Positions 18,550-27,588 of a stretch of DNA of 64,000 nt are shown here, piece after piece. The DNA comes from Bacteroidales bacterium (GTDB taxonomy: Bacteria > Bacteroidota > Bacteroidia > Bacteroidales > GCA-2748055). The stretch spans positions 1 through 64,000 of the forward strand of contig JACJXF010000002.1 of the NCBI GenBank assembly GCA_020636775.1, written 5' to 3'. Made by a program: the position numbers and the translations under genes. Under the pieces are notes generated by a model that searched no databases, was not told the origin of the DNA, and saw only the letters and a program-made list of their open reading frames with translations. The stretch's first letter is position 1; every line of letters starts with the position of its first letter.

Positions 18550-19457
18550 CCCCCCCATACCTTAAACCCGGAGACCATGTTGGCATCATCGCTCCTGCCC
18601 GGAAAATTAAAATGGCAGAAATTGAAGCCTTTCTGGCTCTGCTTGAAAAATGGGGATTGAGATATAAACTGGGGAAGAATCTTTTTGCTGAAGAAAACCA
18701 GTATTCCGGCAGTGATTCCCAGAGGGCTGATGATTTCAATGACATGCTTCAGGATACTGATGTAAGGGCTATATTTGCTGCCCGTGGGGGTTATGGCTCG
18801 ATACGGATTTTACGGCAGCTCGATTTTTCAGGCTTTGAGAAGGATCCGAAATGGATTGGCGGATTTTCCGACATTACGGTTTTTCACTCCTATCTGAGTA
18901 GTTTTTTAAATACCGAGAGTCTGCATTGCATGATGCCCTTCAACTATAAACCCGGGGATGAGGAAAGTGAAGAATCAGCTGAAAGTCTTCGTAAAGCTCT
19001 TTTCGGGGAAAAGCTGGAATACAGTTTTCCTTCCTTTTCGGCCAACAGGATCGGGAATGCATCAGGAGAGATTGCAGGGGGAAATTTATCTATATTGTAT
19101 AGTTTAAACGGGACGGGATTTTTGCCGGATCTGCGAACCAAAATATTATTTATTGAAGATATTGACGAGTACCTTTATCATATCGACCGTATGATGCTGA
19201 ACCTTTCCCTGAGCGGATCACTCACAAATATCCGGGGTCTTGTAGTGGGAGGCTTCACCGACCTGAAGGATAATGCAGTCCCCTTTGGAAAAGATTATCC
19301 TGAAATAATACGGGAAGCATGCGAAAAATATGATTTCCCCATTTCTTTTCTTTTTCCTGCAGGTCATCAAAACAGAAATCTGACGCTGATTTTTGGCAGA
19401 CAAGTGCAATTAAGTATTGAAGAGGATCATTGCAGAATGATTTTCAGCGAGAAATAA
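18543..19457 (+). CDS. ldcA: LD-carboxypeptidase (peptidase S66)
   Basis: LdcA removes the terminal D-Ala from tetrapeptide muropeptides during cell-wall recycling in the cytoplasm. The 304-residue protein has no signal peptide and shows the S66 catalytic set by motif: Ser109 in GGFSD, Glu205 in LFIEDIDE, and His275 in FPAGHQN. The ARGGYGSIR segment (80-88) is also typical. The start ATG sits inside the fourth unit of a 14-bp tandem array, giving MNTPPYLKPGD, a natural S66 N terminus. YraN follows 19 bp downstream. Confidence 0.93.
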   Translation: MNTPPYLKPGDHVGIIAPARKIKMAEIEAFLALLEKWGLRYKLGKNLFAEENQYSGSDSQRADDFNDMLQDTDVRAIFAARGGYGSIRILRQLDFSGFEKDPKWIGGFSDITVFHSYLSSFLNTESLHCMMPFNYKPGDEESEESAESLRKALFGEKLEYSFPSFSANRIGNASGEIAGGNLSILYSLNGTGFLPDLRTKILFIEDIDEYLYHIDRMMLNLSLSGSLTNIRGLVVGGFTDLKDNAVPFGKDYPEIIREACEKYDFPISFLFPAGHQNRNLTLIFGRQVQLSIEEDHCRMIFSEK

Positions 19458-19476
19458 TTCACTTAATCCTGGTACT

Positions 19477-19845
19477 ATGGCTCAGCATAACGACAGGGGC
19501 CGTGAAGCCGAGGATCTGGCAGCAGAATACCTGGCTTCTGATGGCTACAGAATCCTTCATCGCAACTGGCGTTCGTATCATAAAGAAATTGATATTGTTG
19601 CAGAGAAGGATAATCATCTTATTATTATTGAAGTGAAAAGCTGGAGCGGAGCGAATGTGGTGAGGGCCGACGAATTACTTTCAGGCGGAAAGCAGCGATT
19701 CATTGTTGATGCAGCGGAAGCCTACATAAACAAGTACAAATCAGAGCTTGAGACGCGCTTTGATCTGGTAATAGTCAGCTTTTCCGGCAAGGGACCGGAA
19801 ATTGAGCATATCAAAGGAGCATTTATTCCGGGGGTAAACTGGTAA
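19477..19845 (+). CDS. YraN family (UPF0102) endonuclease-like protein
   Basis: A 122-residue protein of the YraN/UPF0102 family, which has a restriction-endonuclease-like fold. The predicted active-site residues are present: Glu38/Asp39 in KEIDIVA and Glu52/Lys54 in IIIEVKSW, the (D/E)xK core. The family's physiological substrate is not established. It is near standard length and follows ldcA closely. After it the strand and base composition change, marking the edge of the accessory segment. Confidence 0.9.
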   Translation: MAQHNDRGREAEDLAAEYLASDGYRILHRNWRSYHKEIDIVAEKDNHLIIIEVKSWSGANVVRADELLSGGKQRFIVDAAEAYINKYKSELETRFDLVIVSFSGKGPEIEHIKGAFIPGVNW

Positions 19846-19924
19846 ACCCCGATGGTGAAACACGCATTAATCTAAAGTGTGATTCCGGGCGGGCCATTGA
19901 ATTGAGGGAGGAATTTTTGGCCTC

Positions 19925-20602
19925 CTAATTATCACTTTCTTTGACAATTTTGTGTATGGAATTTATATTTTTTATGCCAATAGCAAATAAAAGAAGCCAT
20001 ATTTCCCGTGATAAAATATATAATTTCTCGGCTAGTCCGGCATAAGGAAGTCTTAATGAATTAACCACAAATAGAGAAATTAAAAATACAACACAAAGTA
20101 TTGTTAATAGATTGGCTGATTTGAATATATTGTCCCATTCGGGTTCTTTTTTGATTCTTTTTGTTAGAAGTATTGCACCGATAATGAAGAAAAACCAACC
20201 TGCAATAGCTGAACCCATATGAATTTTACCTGAAATTGTGGTCGGAAAACTTCCAGGGGCTAAAATATCAGTTGGGAAAATTGCGGTAAGTAAATACGTG
20301 ATCCCAAATAGAATGAGAAGAATTCCTCCGGTCTTGTAACCAGTACTTTTCTTCACCTTAGCTATCATTAAAATGTAAAGGGAAATGGTTCCCAGGGCAG
20401 TAATTATGTATGCAATAGTGTATATAATCCCACTCCTGCCAACAGCATAATCACTAATATAATTCTTAAAAAAAGTATAATCCGGTCGTAAAAAATGAAC
20501 TGCAATTGCTGCAAGAATATAGTAAAGTGGCGCAAATACAGAAAGGTAGAAGGTTACTCTTAAAAGCCATGAATTCTCCGAGTTTGAAATAAGACTTTTC
20601 AT
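19925..20602 (-). CDS. DUF998 family membrane protein
   Basis: A 225-residue integral membrane protein with about six hydrophobic segments, matching the DUF998 family in pattern (ISDYAVGR near the second helix, then HMGSAIAGWFFF). The function of the family is unknown. The reading frame is open to a TTG at 20635, but I start at the ATG at 20600-20602 (MKSLISN). It is divergent from the amidohydrolase-barrel gene across about 200 bp of very AT-rich DNA with recurring GTTAAAAA and TTTGTTAA words. Confidence 0.75.
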   Translation of the reverse strand: MKSLISNSENSWLLRVTFYLSVFAPLYYILAAIAVHFLRPDYTFFKNYISDYAVGRSGIIYTIAYIITALGTISLYILMIAKVKKSTGYKTGGILLILFGITYLLTAIFPTDILAPGSFPTTISGKIHMGSAIAGWFFFIIGAILLTKRIKKEPEWDNIFKSANLLTILCVVFLISLFVVNSLRLPYAGLAEKLYILSREIWLLLFAIGIKNINSIHKIVKESDN

Positions 20603-20808
20603 ATTCTTTTTTTTAGTTAAACATTTTTTAAACAACTGAATTTTAAAAACGTTTGTTAAAAAAAGTTAAAGATTCGTTTCTAAAAAAATGTTAAAAATTA
20701 TTTGTTAATCTGAACATTTGAATATTTGAACTTGTTTTTGGAAAATCATTTCAACTATTATATTTCCGTATAAGCAATTTATCAAAAGATTATTTAATTG
20801 ATATTTGT

Positions 20809-23529
20809 ATGAAGAAATTAATACTGGCCTGGTCTGGTTACCTTTCAAAGATGCCGTTTCTATTCTTCCTGATGTTTATTTACACTCAGGATAATTTTTC
20901 CCAAATAATCCTGTATTACAACGGAAATATTTTCACATCGGATTCTAATAAACCATTTATTGGATATTTCATTTCAGAAGATGGAATAATTTCAGAAACA
21001 GGTGATACTATAGCAAGCCAACGAATTTCGCAATTTGAAAACAAAGTTGACTTACAAGCCAAAACAATTATTCCCGGAATTGTTGACAGCCACATTCACT
21101 TTATTGATGGATCTTTGGGTTTATTGCAAATTAGCTTGAGTGATATTGCCAATTCCGACGAATTAAGAGACAAAATAAAATCCACATCAAGCCAGTTGCT
21201 CGACGGATTTTACGTGGCAAGGGACCTTGGATTTTCAGCACTTTCCGGAGTTGACTCTCCACGTGAATTTCTGGACGCTCTTTTACCAGATTCCCCTGCA
21301 ATTATCTTTTTAAAGAGTGGTCATGCAGCAGTAGCTAACACGGCTGGATTACGAAAACTGGGTTTTACCGAACGTACCAAAATTCCAGATGGTACCATTG
21401 GAACAGGGAAAGACGGAAATCTGAATGGATGGTTGCTCGAAGCAGCAGCAATGGAGGGATTAAAAAGAGTGGGGTCAAAATATTCAGAAGAAACAATTCA
21501 AAAAGCCATTCAAATTGGACAGGAACTGGCATTATCCTATGGAATTACCACCCTTGGCGATAATACCTTCTCGCCCTATAATATGAAAATTTACCAATTC
21601 CTGCAGCGCAAGGGAGACCTCAATCTGCGAATGTGGACGAGAAGTTATGGCCGTATACCGCAAACCACAAGCCTAATGAAACCTATGGGAATTAAGAAAC
21701 TTGGGTTTATCGGTCCTGAGAATGATTTTGACCGTGTTCATTATCACCTCATTAAGTTGTTTGAAGATATGTCACTTTCCGTTCCTCCAGGCATGACCGG
21801 GAACATTGAACCTGGCGGGACCGTCTATCTGGATAAAAATGAAATAAAGAAATATCTGCTGCTTCATCCGGATGATAAATTTGCTTTTCATGTTCAGGGC
21901 GAAAAAGGACTTCAAAATATTATTGATGCCCTTGATGAACTTGGCACAAGAAACAACAACCGGAGACATGTGATTGATCATGCCGGATATTGCACTGAAA
22001 AGCAGTTGGAGGAGCTGAAGAATTTAGGGGAGTCAGTTACAATTTTGGCTTCCCAAACCTTTGATTATCCAACTTTATTAAGGGAATACAGTAGTTCGAA
22101 TAGTAAACTCAGAGAAGATGAACTGCTTGATGCCCGTTTGAAATATAACGTGATCCACGGCGCATTGTCGAGCGATTTCCCTTATGGAATGGATACCAGT
22201 TTCATTAAGTACAAATTTGTTGATGGATTGAATCCATTCCCTAATATGGCAATTAACGTCTCAGGCAAAATGCCTGATGGCATAGCTCTTAAAGATTTTG
22301 ATAATAAAACACTTAGTATTCAGGAAGCTGTGAAATCCTATACTGCAAACGGAGCCTATGTTTTAAGCCAGGAAAATCTGTTGGGGAAGATTTCTCCCGG
22401 TTATGTTGCCGATTTCGCTGTTCTCGACCGCAATATCTTTGACCAAAGCCCAATGGATTTGTACAATTGTAAAATCGAACAGACTTATTCAGGAGGGAAA
22501 AAAGTTTATGACAGGAATGAAAAATTGTCCTCAGAAGACTTTTCGGCAAAGGAGAAGATAAATCCATATGATTATACAATCAGCCCGGTTTTCGGTTACG
22601 ATCCTTCAACAGGATTTGTATTTGGCGCTGCAGGTTTTATCTATCCTCTAACCACTCCTGCAAGTTATGGAGATGTTCAGGTAATGGCAACAATCCCAGG
22701 AAAAATTCAGATTCAGTCAAGCTATATGCGTTACGGAATATTTAAGAACACAGATTTTAAAGTACCCATTACGTTTAACACCTTTCCGCAATATTATTTT
22801 GGTGAAAACGATACAACTTCCGGAGAAAATTACATCGAACTATTTTCGAACCGTTATTTAGCGCGGCCTGAATTTATATACAGCTTACCCAATCATTTAA
22901 AAGCTGCTGTTTTTGCTGATTTCCGAGCCAGAAAAGAAACATCGGTTCAGGATAAGAATGGTGAACTTTTAAATCAAAGACTTTTTCCTGATGAGCAGAA
23001 TCTCGGATTGGGACTGAGTTTAATTTATGATACGCGTGACAATCCGGGTTCCACAAAACTAGGGTTCTATGGTTCTGCTTATTACGAAAATGTTTCAGGC
23101 CTCAATACGTCTACCACAGGTAATGCAGGGCTTTTAGGGGCTGATATAAGGTATTTCCATTATATATATACCTCGAAATATGTATTTGCTGCCCGCTTTT
23201 CAGGAGGCACCAGTTTTGGAAGACCGTCCTATTTATACCGATATTCTCTGGGTGGGCCGGAAAGACTAAGGGGATACTATTCCAATCGCTTCAGGGGAAA
23301 CAATTTCTACTCGGTTCAGACGGAATTTAGGTTCCCTGTATATAAAAAGTTTTCGGGCGTATGCTTTGTTGACGAAGGGGATGTGAGTGACGGGAAACTG
23401 GATAAGGTGCTTTTTAGTTACGGAGGAGGGATTCGTTTTTCTATAAACGATAATGTAGCCCTGAGACTTGATTACGGAAGAGGAAAAGATCAAAATGGCG
23501 TATTCTTTACTTTTGGGGAAGCGTTCTAA
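20809..23529 (+). CDS. Secreted amidohydrolase fused to an Omp85/BamA-type outer-membrane barrel
   Basis: A 906-residue protein with a signal peptide (about 1-32), a complete YtcJ-like (amidohydrolase family 3) metal-dependent hydrolase (about 35-570) and a C-terminal Omp85-type beta barrel (about 586-906). Hydrolase motifs are intact: DSHIHF with His95/His97, HVQGEKG near 361, RHVIDH with His387/His391, SSDFPYG with Asp456, then the closing strand ADFAVLD. Barrel motifs are DTRDNPGSTKLGFY (741-754), the loop-6 motif LGGPERLRGYY (814-824), and a C-terminal Phe as in outer-membrane proteins. No POTRA domain fits in the roughly 15-residue linker. The enzyme is therefore expected to be tethered at the outer membrane. 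Substrate unknown; family members act on N-substituted formamides, amino acids or cyclic amides. Confidence 0.87.
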   Translation: MKKLILAWSGYLSKMPFLFFLMFIYTQDNFSQIILYYNGNIFTSDSNKPFIGYFISEDGIISETGDTIASQRISQFENKVDLQAKTIIPGIVDSHIHFIDGSLGLLQISLSDIANSDELRDKIKSTSSQLLDGFYVARDLGFSALSGVDSPREFLDALLPDSPAIIFLKSGHAAVANTAGLRKLGFTERTKIPDGTIGTGKDGNLNGWLLEAAAMEGLKRVGSKYSEETIQKAIQIGQELALSYGITTLGDNTFSPYNMKIYQFLQRKGDLNLRMWTRSYGRIPQTTSLMKPMGIKKLGFIGPENDFDRVHYHLIKLFEDMSLSVPPGMTGNIEPGGTVYLDKNEIKKYLLLHPDDKFAFHVQGEKGLQNIIDALDELGTRNNNRRHVIDHAGYCTEKQLEELKNLGESVTILASQTFDYPTLLREYSSSNSKLREDELLDARLKYNVIHGALSSDFPYGMDTSFIKYKFVDGLNPFPNMAINVSGKMPDGIALKDFDNKTLSIQEAVKSYTANGAYVLSQENLLGKISPGYVADFAVLDRNIFDQSPMDLYNCKIEQTYSGGKKVYDRNEKLSSEDFSAKEKINPYDYTISPVFGYDPSTGFVFGAAGFIYPLTTPASYGDVQVMATIPGKIQIQSSYMRYGIFKNTDFKVPITFNTFPQYYFGENDTTSGENYIELFSNRYLARPEFIYSLPNHLKAAVFADFRARKETSVQDKNGELLNQRLFPDEQNLGLGLSLIYDTRDNPGSTKLGFYGSAYYENVSGLNTSTTGNAGLLGADIRYFHYIYTSKYVFAARFSGGTSFGRPSYLYRYSLGGPERLRGYYSNRFRGNNFYSVQTEFRFPVYKKFSGVCFVDEGDVSDGKLDKVLFSYGGGIRFSINDNVALRLDYGRGKDQNGVFFTFGEAF

Positions 23530-23568
23530 ATATTCTTTCCCATAAGAAGAATTAAAAAATATCAAATT

Positions 23569-23976
23569 ATGAAAGAAGACAACGCTAATATCGCAATCGT
23601 AAAACAATTGTATAACGCTTTTATGAAAAAAGAGATTAATACAATTTTAGGATTATTAAGCCAGGATGTAGAATGGGGAGAACCTGAAAATCCTTTTAAC
23701 CCCGCGGGTGGAACAAGAACAGGTCATGCCGGATTTTTGGAATGGATAAATATTGGGAAAGAAGCAGAAGATATTTTAGTACTTGAACCCAAACAGTTTC
23801 TCACCAATGACAATTTCGTAGCAGTTAGCGGTTATATGAAATGTCTCGCAAAACCAACCGGTAAAGTTTATGAATCAGATTTTGTTCATCTTGTAAAAAT
23901 TAAGGATAATAAAATTCAAAAGTTTCAGGAATTCTTTGATACTTATATTGCCGGTGAAGCTTTTCGTGTGAATTAA
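23569..23976 (+). CDS. SnoaL-like / NTF2-fold protein
   Basis: A 135-residue protein of the nuclear transport factor 2 superfamily, SnoaL-like branch. It shows the typical start (IVKQLYNAFMKKEINTILGLLSQDVEW) and the closing strand with FQEFFDTY. Members include polyketide cyclases and ketosteroid isomerase-like enzymes, but many have no known activity. No signal peptide is seen, so it is cytoplasmic. It lies 39 bp after the fusion gene and 11 bp before a secreted cupin gene, in one likely operon. Confidence 0.83.
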   Translation: MKEDNANIAIVKQLYNAFMKKEINTILGLLSQDVEWGEPENPFNPAGGTRTGHAGFLEWINIGKEAEDILVLEPKQFLTNDNFVAVSGYMKCLAKPTGKVYESDFVHLVKIKDNKIQKFQEFFDTYIAGEAFRVN

Positions 23977-23987
23977 AACTACTTATT

Positions 23988-24395
23988 ATGGGTCATATTA
24001 TAAAGCTAAATACCGTATTATTTATTATAATTATGCTAGGTATGGAAGCAAATGCACAAAACAAAATAGTAAGAAATGAGCTGTTGGATGCTCAATTTGA
24101 GGAAAGAACCGTTTCAAAGGTTAAGGTAGTTGAAATTGAATTTCCAGCCGGGCAAAAAGCCCCCCTTCATAAACATCCATGCCCTGTTATTGGGTCAATA
24201 GTTGAAGGGGAATGTCTTGTGCAGGTTGAAGGAGAACCGGCTAAAGTTTTAAAGGCAGGTGACGCCTTCTATGAACCAGCCGACACGCCAATCATTCATT
24301 TCGATAATTATTCGGAAAAAGAGCCCATGAAATTTATTGCATACTATCTGCTGAAAGATGAAAAAGATTTAATTGAGCTATTGCCGAAACGTTAG
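23988..24395 (+). CDS. Secreted cupin-domain protein
   Basis: A 135-residue protein with a signal peptide (about 1-24, ending ANAQ) and one cupin domain. Cupin motif 1 contributes two histidines (PLHKHPCPVIGSIVEGE) and motif 2 reads AGDAFYEPADTPIIHFDN, so a metal site is plausible. Function cannot be set from the fold alone. It is one of several exported products in the accessory segment. Confidence 0.85.
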   Translation: MGHIIKLNTVLFIIIMLGMEANAQNKIVRNELLDAQFEERTVSKVKVVEIEFPAGQKAPLHKHPCPVIGSIVEGECLVQVEGEPAKVLKAGDAFYEPADTPIIHFDNYSEKEPMKFIAYYLLKDEKDLIELLPKR

Positions 24396-24482
24396 GAGAA
24401 TCATGTTCAGAAATATTAAATCAAAAACAACGTCTTTTAAAACCAGCGAAGTCAAAAGGATTTATCTTAAAAATTTCAGACT

Positions 24483-24773
24483 ATGTTTATAATTCATGTA
24501 AACTACATAAAACCGCTCAGCGAAGTTGACAAATACATCGCAGACCACGCTAAATTTCTTGATAAGCAATATGCGAATAACAATTTCATTGTTTCCGGGC
24601 GAAAGAATCCCAGGACCGGAGGCATTATTCTAACATCCATTTCTGAAAGGGAAGAGCTTGAACATATTGTTTCCCTGGATCCTTTTTTTGTAAATAAAAT
24701 TGCAGAATATGAGATTATTGAATTTGTCCCAACTAAGTATGATGAGGGGTTTAAGAAATTCATAAAGGAATAA
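24483..24773 (+). CDS. YciI family protein
   Basis: A 96-residue protein of the YciI (dimeric alpha-beta barrel) family, with the characteristic start FIIHVNYIKPLSEVDKYIADH and the GRKNPRTGGIIL segment. The conserved His of the family is present (His21 in DHAKFL). Biochemical roles are mostly unknown; some members are muconolactone-isomerase-like or fused to other enzymes. It lies 11 bp before the oxidoreductase gene. Confidence 0.85.
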   Translation: MFIIHVNYIKPLSEVDKYIADHAKFLDKQYANNNFIVSGRKNPRTGGIILTSISEREELEHIVSLDPFFVNKIAEYEIIEFVPTKYDEGFKKFIKE

Positions 24774-24784
24774 TTTATAACGCG

Positions 24785-25768
24785 GTGAAAGCAATTGTAT
24801 TCAATAGCACAGGAGATTTTGATAAGGTATTGAATCTAACTGAAGTGCCAATTCCGGAACCTGCAGAAAATGAGGTTAGAATAAAAGTCCAGGCAAGCCC
24901 GATAAATCCGGCGGATATCCTTTTTATAAATGGAAAATACCGTCTAAAACCTGTTCTCCCTCAAATTGCAGGATTGGAGGGGGCTGGTATTATTGATAAA
25001 TTGGGCGAAAAAGTAAATATGAAGATTGGATCTCTCGTTGCATTTCGTGACAAAAATATTTGGGCCGAATATGTTGTCGTACCTGCTAATAAGCTTGTTG
25101 TTTTACCTCCTGATTTTCCTGTTGAAAAAGCATGTCAGTTTTCCTTAAATCCGATTACGGCTTATGCATTATTGGATGAAGCAAATGTCAGAACTGAAGA
25201 TGAGTGGATATTACTTACTGCAGGCAATTCTTCTGTCTCAAAGCTGATTATTCAATTTGCGAAACTGAATAATATTAAAACAATAGCAGTTGCACGCAAT
25301 AGCGACAATTTTTCTGAACTAGATTCTTTAGGGGCAACGGCAATAATTACTGATGATTTTGCAAATATCGAGCATAGGGTAAATGAAATTACAAAGGGAA
25401 AAGGCGTAAAATGTGTATTGGATGCAGTTGGTGGTGAATTGATAAGCAAGCTTATAAAAACAATTTCTCCATTTGGCAAACTTATCTCATATGGACTTAT
25501 CAGTAATGAAAATGTGACCTACCATAATTCATCTATTATTTTCAGGAATATTACCATTAAAGGGTTTGGAATAGATAATTGGTTAAATGAAACTACGAAA
25601 AACAATTATAAGGATACCATTGATGTATTGATTTCAATTCTAATAAATCCAGGTTTTATAATGCCTGTTGCAGCAAAATATCCGCTTACTGAATATAAAA
25701 AGGCATTTGAGAAATATATTCATACTAGAAATGGAAAAATATTACTGATAGCTAGCTTTGATAAATAA
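24785..25768 (+). CDS. MDR-family NADPH:quinone oxidoreductase / enoyl reductase-like
   Basis: A 327-residue medium-chain dehydrogenase/reductase with GroES-like N-terminal fold (SPINPADILFINGKY) and Rossmann C-terminal half. It lacks the cysteine/histidine ligands for catalytic and structural zinc, which places it with quinone oxidoreductases and mitochondrial-type enoyl reductases rather than alcohol dehydrogenases. The nucleotide loop reads TAGNSSVSKL rather than the usual GxxGxVG, so cofactor binding may be unusual. The start is GTG at 24785. Substrate unknown. Confidence 0.83.
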   Translation: MKAIVFNSTGDFDKVLNLTEVPIPEPAENEVRIKVQASPINPADILFINGKYRLKPVLPQIAGLEGAGIIDKLGEKVNMKIGSLVAFRDKNIWAEYVVVPANKLVVLPPDFPVEKACQFSLNPITAYALLDEANVRTEDEWILLTAGNSSVSKLIIQFAKLNNIKTIAVARNSDNFSELDSLGATAIITDDFANIEHRVNEITKGKGVKCVLDAVGGELISKLIKTISPFGKLISYGLISNENVTYHNSSIIFRNITIKGFGIDNWLNETTKNNYKDTIDVLISILINPGFIMPVAAKYPLTEYKKAFEKYIHTRNGKILLIASFDK

Positions 25769-25834
25769 AATAGAATTCTCCCGGATAACTTTGCCATAAA
25801 AATCGATTTCCTAATAATAACAGTAAAATTGAAT

Positions 25835-26605
25835 ATGAAAACTTTATTTGCACTCTCATTTTTAATATGTCAATTTCTTTCAGGGATAGCGCAGACTAGT
25901 AAAAGTGAGGTATTAATTATCAGTACCATTCACGGAGCACATAAAATCAACCCAAATTATTCGTATGATTCACTTTTTACTTTTGTTGAAAAGTTTAACC
26001 CGGATATTATCGGGGTTGAAATACGAAATGAAGATATTGACAGCTCTGTTTCTTATCTAAAAGATAATTACCCTTTTGAAATGTATACCAGTGTTTCAAA
26101 GTTTTCTACAAAAAAGGTCATAGGTTTTGACTGGTTAGGTGCAGAATTAGCAGGTCATGCTATACCCCAAAACTATTGGAAAGAAAAAAGCACCATTAAA
26201 AAATTACAACAGAAATTGTCTACAGACAGTACAATGCTCAAAAGTCTTTCGGTTTTAGACATAATTAACGACGAAAAGAACAAACTGGTTTTGAGTGCTA
26301 CAATTCAGGAATTGAATGATGGCAGATACGATTTGATTAATCGAATTTATTATGAGCAGTTGGAACTGCTTCTAAAAGACACACAATACAATTTATTGTC
26401 TGATTTTTATAAAGAAAGAGATGAAATCATTGCTCGAAATATTCTGGAAATAATTAAAAACAATGATGGCAAGAAAATGATTTTTTTGTTAGGTGCTGAT
26501 CACAGAGATTTTATTCTTAGAAATGTTTCGGAGGAATTTAAAGATACTATAATATTAAATGATTTTGCAATTAGAAAACATATTCCTTTTGAATTGAAAG
26601 AATAG
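25835..26605 (+). CDS. Secreted protein resembling the TraB/ChaN/erythromycin-esterase-like fold
   Basis: A 256-residue exported protein with a signal peptide (MKTLFALSFLICQFLSGIAQ). After it come LIISTIHGAHKINP and NPDIIGVEIRNED, and near the end FLLGADHRDFILRNV. This His-plus-Glu-plus-terminal-GxxH layout is like TraB/GumN and ChaN/EreA-type domains, so a metal-dependent hydrolase is possible, but I do not recognise a specific family. The frame opens at a TTG two codons earlier; I choose the ATG at 25835, which gives the cleaner signal peptide. Confidence 0.65.
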   Translation: MKTLFALSFLICQFLSGIAQTSKSEVLIISTIHGAHKINPNYSYDSLFTFVEKFNPDIIGVEIRNEDIDSSVSYLKDNYPFEMYTSVSKFSTKKVIGFDWLGAELAGHAIPQNYWKEKSTIKKLQQKLSTDSTMLKSLSVLDIINDEKNKLVLSATIQELNDGRYDLINRIYYEQLELLLKDTQYNLLSDFYKERDEIIARNILEIIKNNDGKKMIFLLGADHRDFILRNVSEEFKDTIILNDFAIRKHIPFELKE

Positions 26606-26680
26606 AAACGTTTACAAACTGCATGTAATTTGCAATAGTGGGTGAAATTGTAAATCAAAGTTCAATACTTCTTATTTATA

Positions 26681-27529
26681 ATGGGATATACGGACAGGAA
26701 ATTGCTTCATATTGTTTCATTTAAGTTTGACAGAATGAAAAATGATAGGAATATCAAGTCAGGCAGACCTGGAATTCTTTATGGGATTAAGGGTTTTGTA
26801 ATTTTGTTTCTTGTCTATCATCTTCCCGAATTTCTGCAGAACAATTATAAAAAACCATTGATTCTGGTCCTCGAACTAGGTATGCTTTTATTTGCTCTTA
26901 TCTCTTTTTATATAGGCAGACGATGGCACCACAATGGATTAAGAATTTACGGATTTTATTCTTTCAGGAAAAATTGGGGAAATTTAATCCTGGGATTAAT
27001 CATCGGGATTTTTCTAGCCGGTTCGGCAAATTTGTTTCCGGTTTTATTTGGGTGGAGCCGATTTTCTCTTCAATTGAACCTGGGACAAATTCTTTTACAA
27101 ACACTTATCTTCTCTATTGGCACACTCTTGCCTTCATTAGGGGAAGATATTCTAACCCGAGGTTATTTACGGGTATTCTGGCCAGAAAACCTGAACATTA
27201 AATGGCTGATTCTGATATCTGCAGCAGTTTATGTGTTGAACCACATTTTCAGGTTAACAAAACCTGATGTAATGCTTTACCTTTTAATTCTTGGTTATTT
27301 GCTCATGTGGTGCTATGTTAAAACAGGTACTTTATGGCTTACTCTGGGAATTCATTGGGGAACCAACATTGCCTACCAGTGTTTCACAAATCTCGTAAGC
27401 TTCAATCCAATTAAAGAAACAGGGATGGAAAATTATATTTTAGCTGCGAGTTATAGTTTAGGTATTCTGCTGGTCATAATATTGCAAAAAATGAATTTAT
27501 TTACCCTGGAAGCTAATAATGCAAATTAA
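26681..27529 (+). CDS. CPBP (CAAX/Abi) family intramembrane metalloprotease-like protein
   Basis: A 282-residue protein with about eight membrane segments. The CPBP motifs are recognisable: Glu155-Asp156-x3-Arg160 (GEDILTRGYLRVF) in place of the usual EExxxR, the NHIF motif with His188, and a third motif GIHWGTN. The second Glu of motif 1 is changed to Asp, which could weaken or preserve metal-water activation. Family members include prenyl-protein proteases and bacteriocin self-immunity proteins; no bacteriocin gene is visible nearby. Confidence 0.8.
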   Translation: MGYTDRKLLHIVSFKFDRMKNDRNIKSGRPGILYGIKGFVILFLVYHLPEFLQNNYKKPLILVLELGMLLFALISFYIGRRWHHNGLRIYGFYSFRKNWGNLILGLIIGIFLAGSANLFPVLFGWSRFSLQLNLGQILLQTLIFSIGTLLPSLGEDILTRGYLRVFWPENLNIKWLILISAAVYVLNHIFRLTKPDVMLYLLILGYLLMWCYVKTGTLWLTLGIHWGTNIAYQCFTNLVSFNPIKETGMENYILAASYSLGILLVIILQKMNLFTLEANNAN

Positions 27530-27588
27530 ACTACTTTAGAATAACAGATTAAATCTTGTCTAAACTTTCAATTTAATGAAAAAAAGCC

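Noticed and set aside
26681..27529. Bacteriocin immunity locus around the CPBP gene
   Set aside because: No short double-glycine peptide or bacteriocin export gene is visible nearby.
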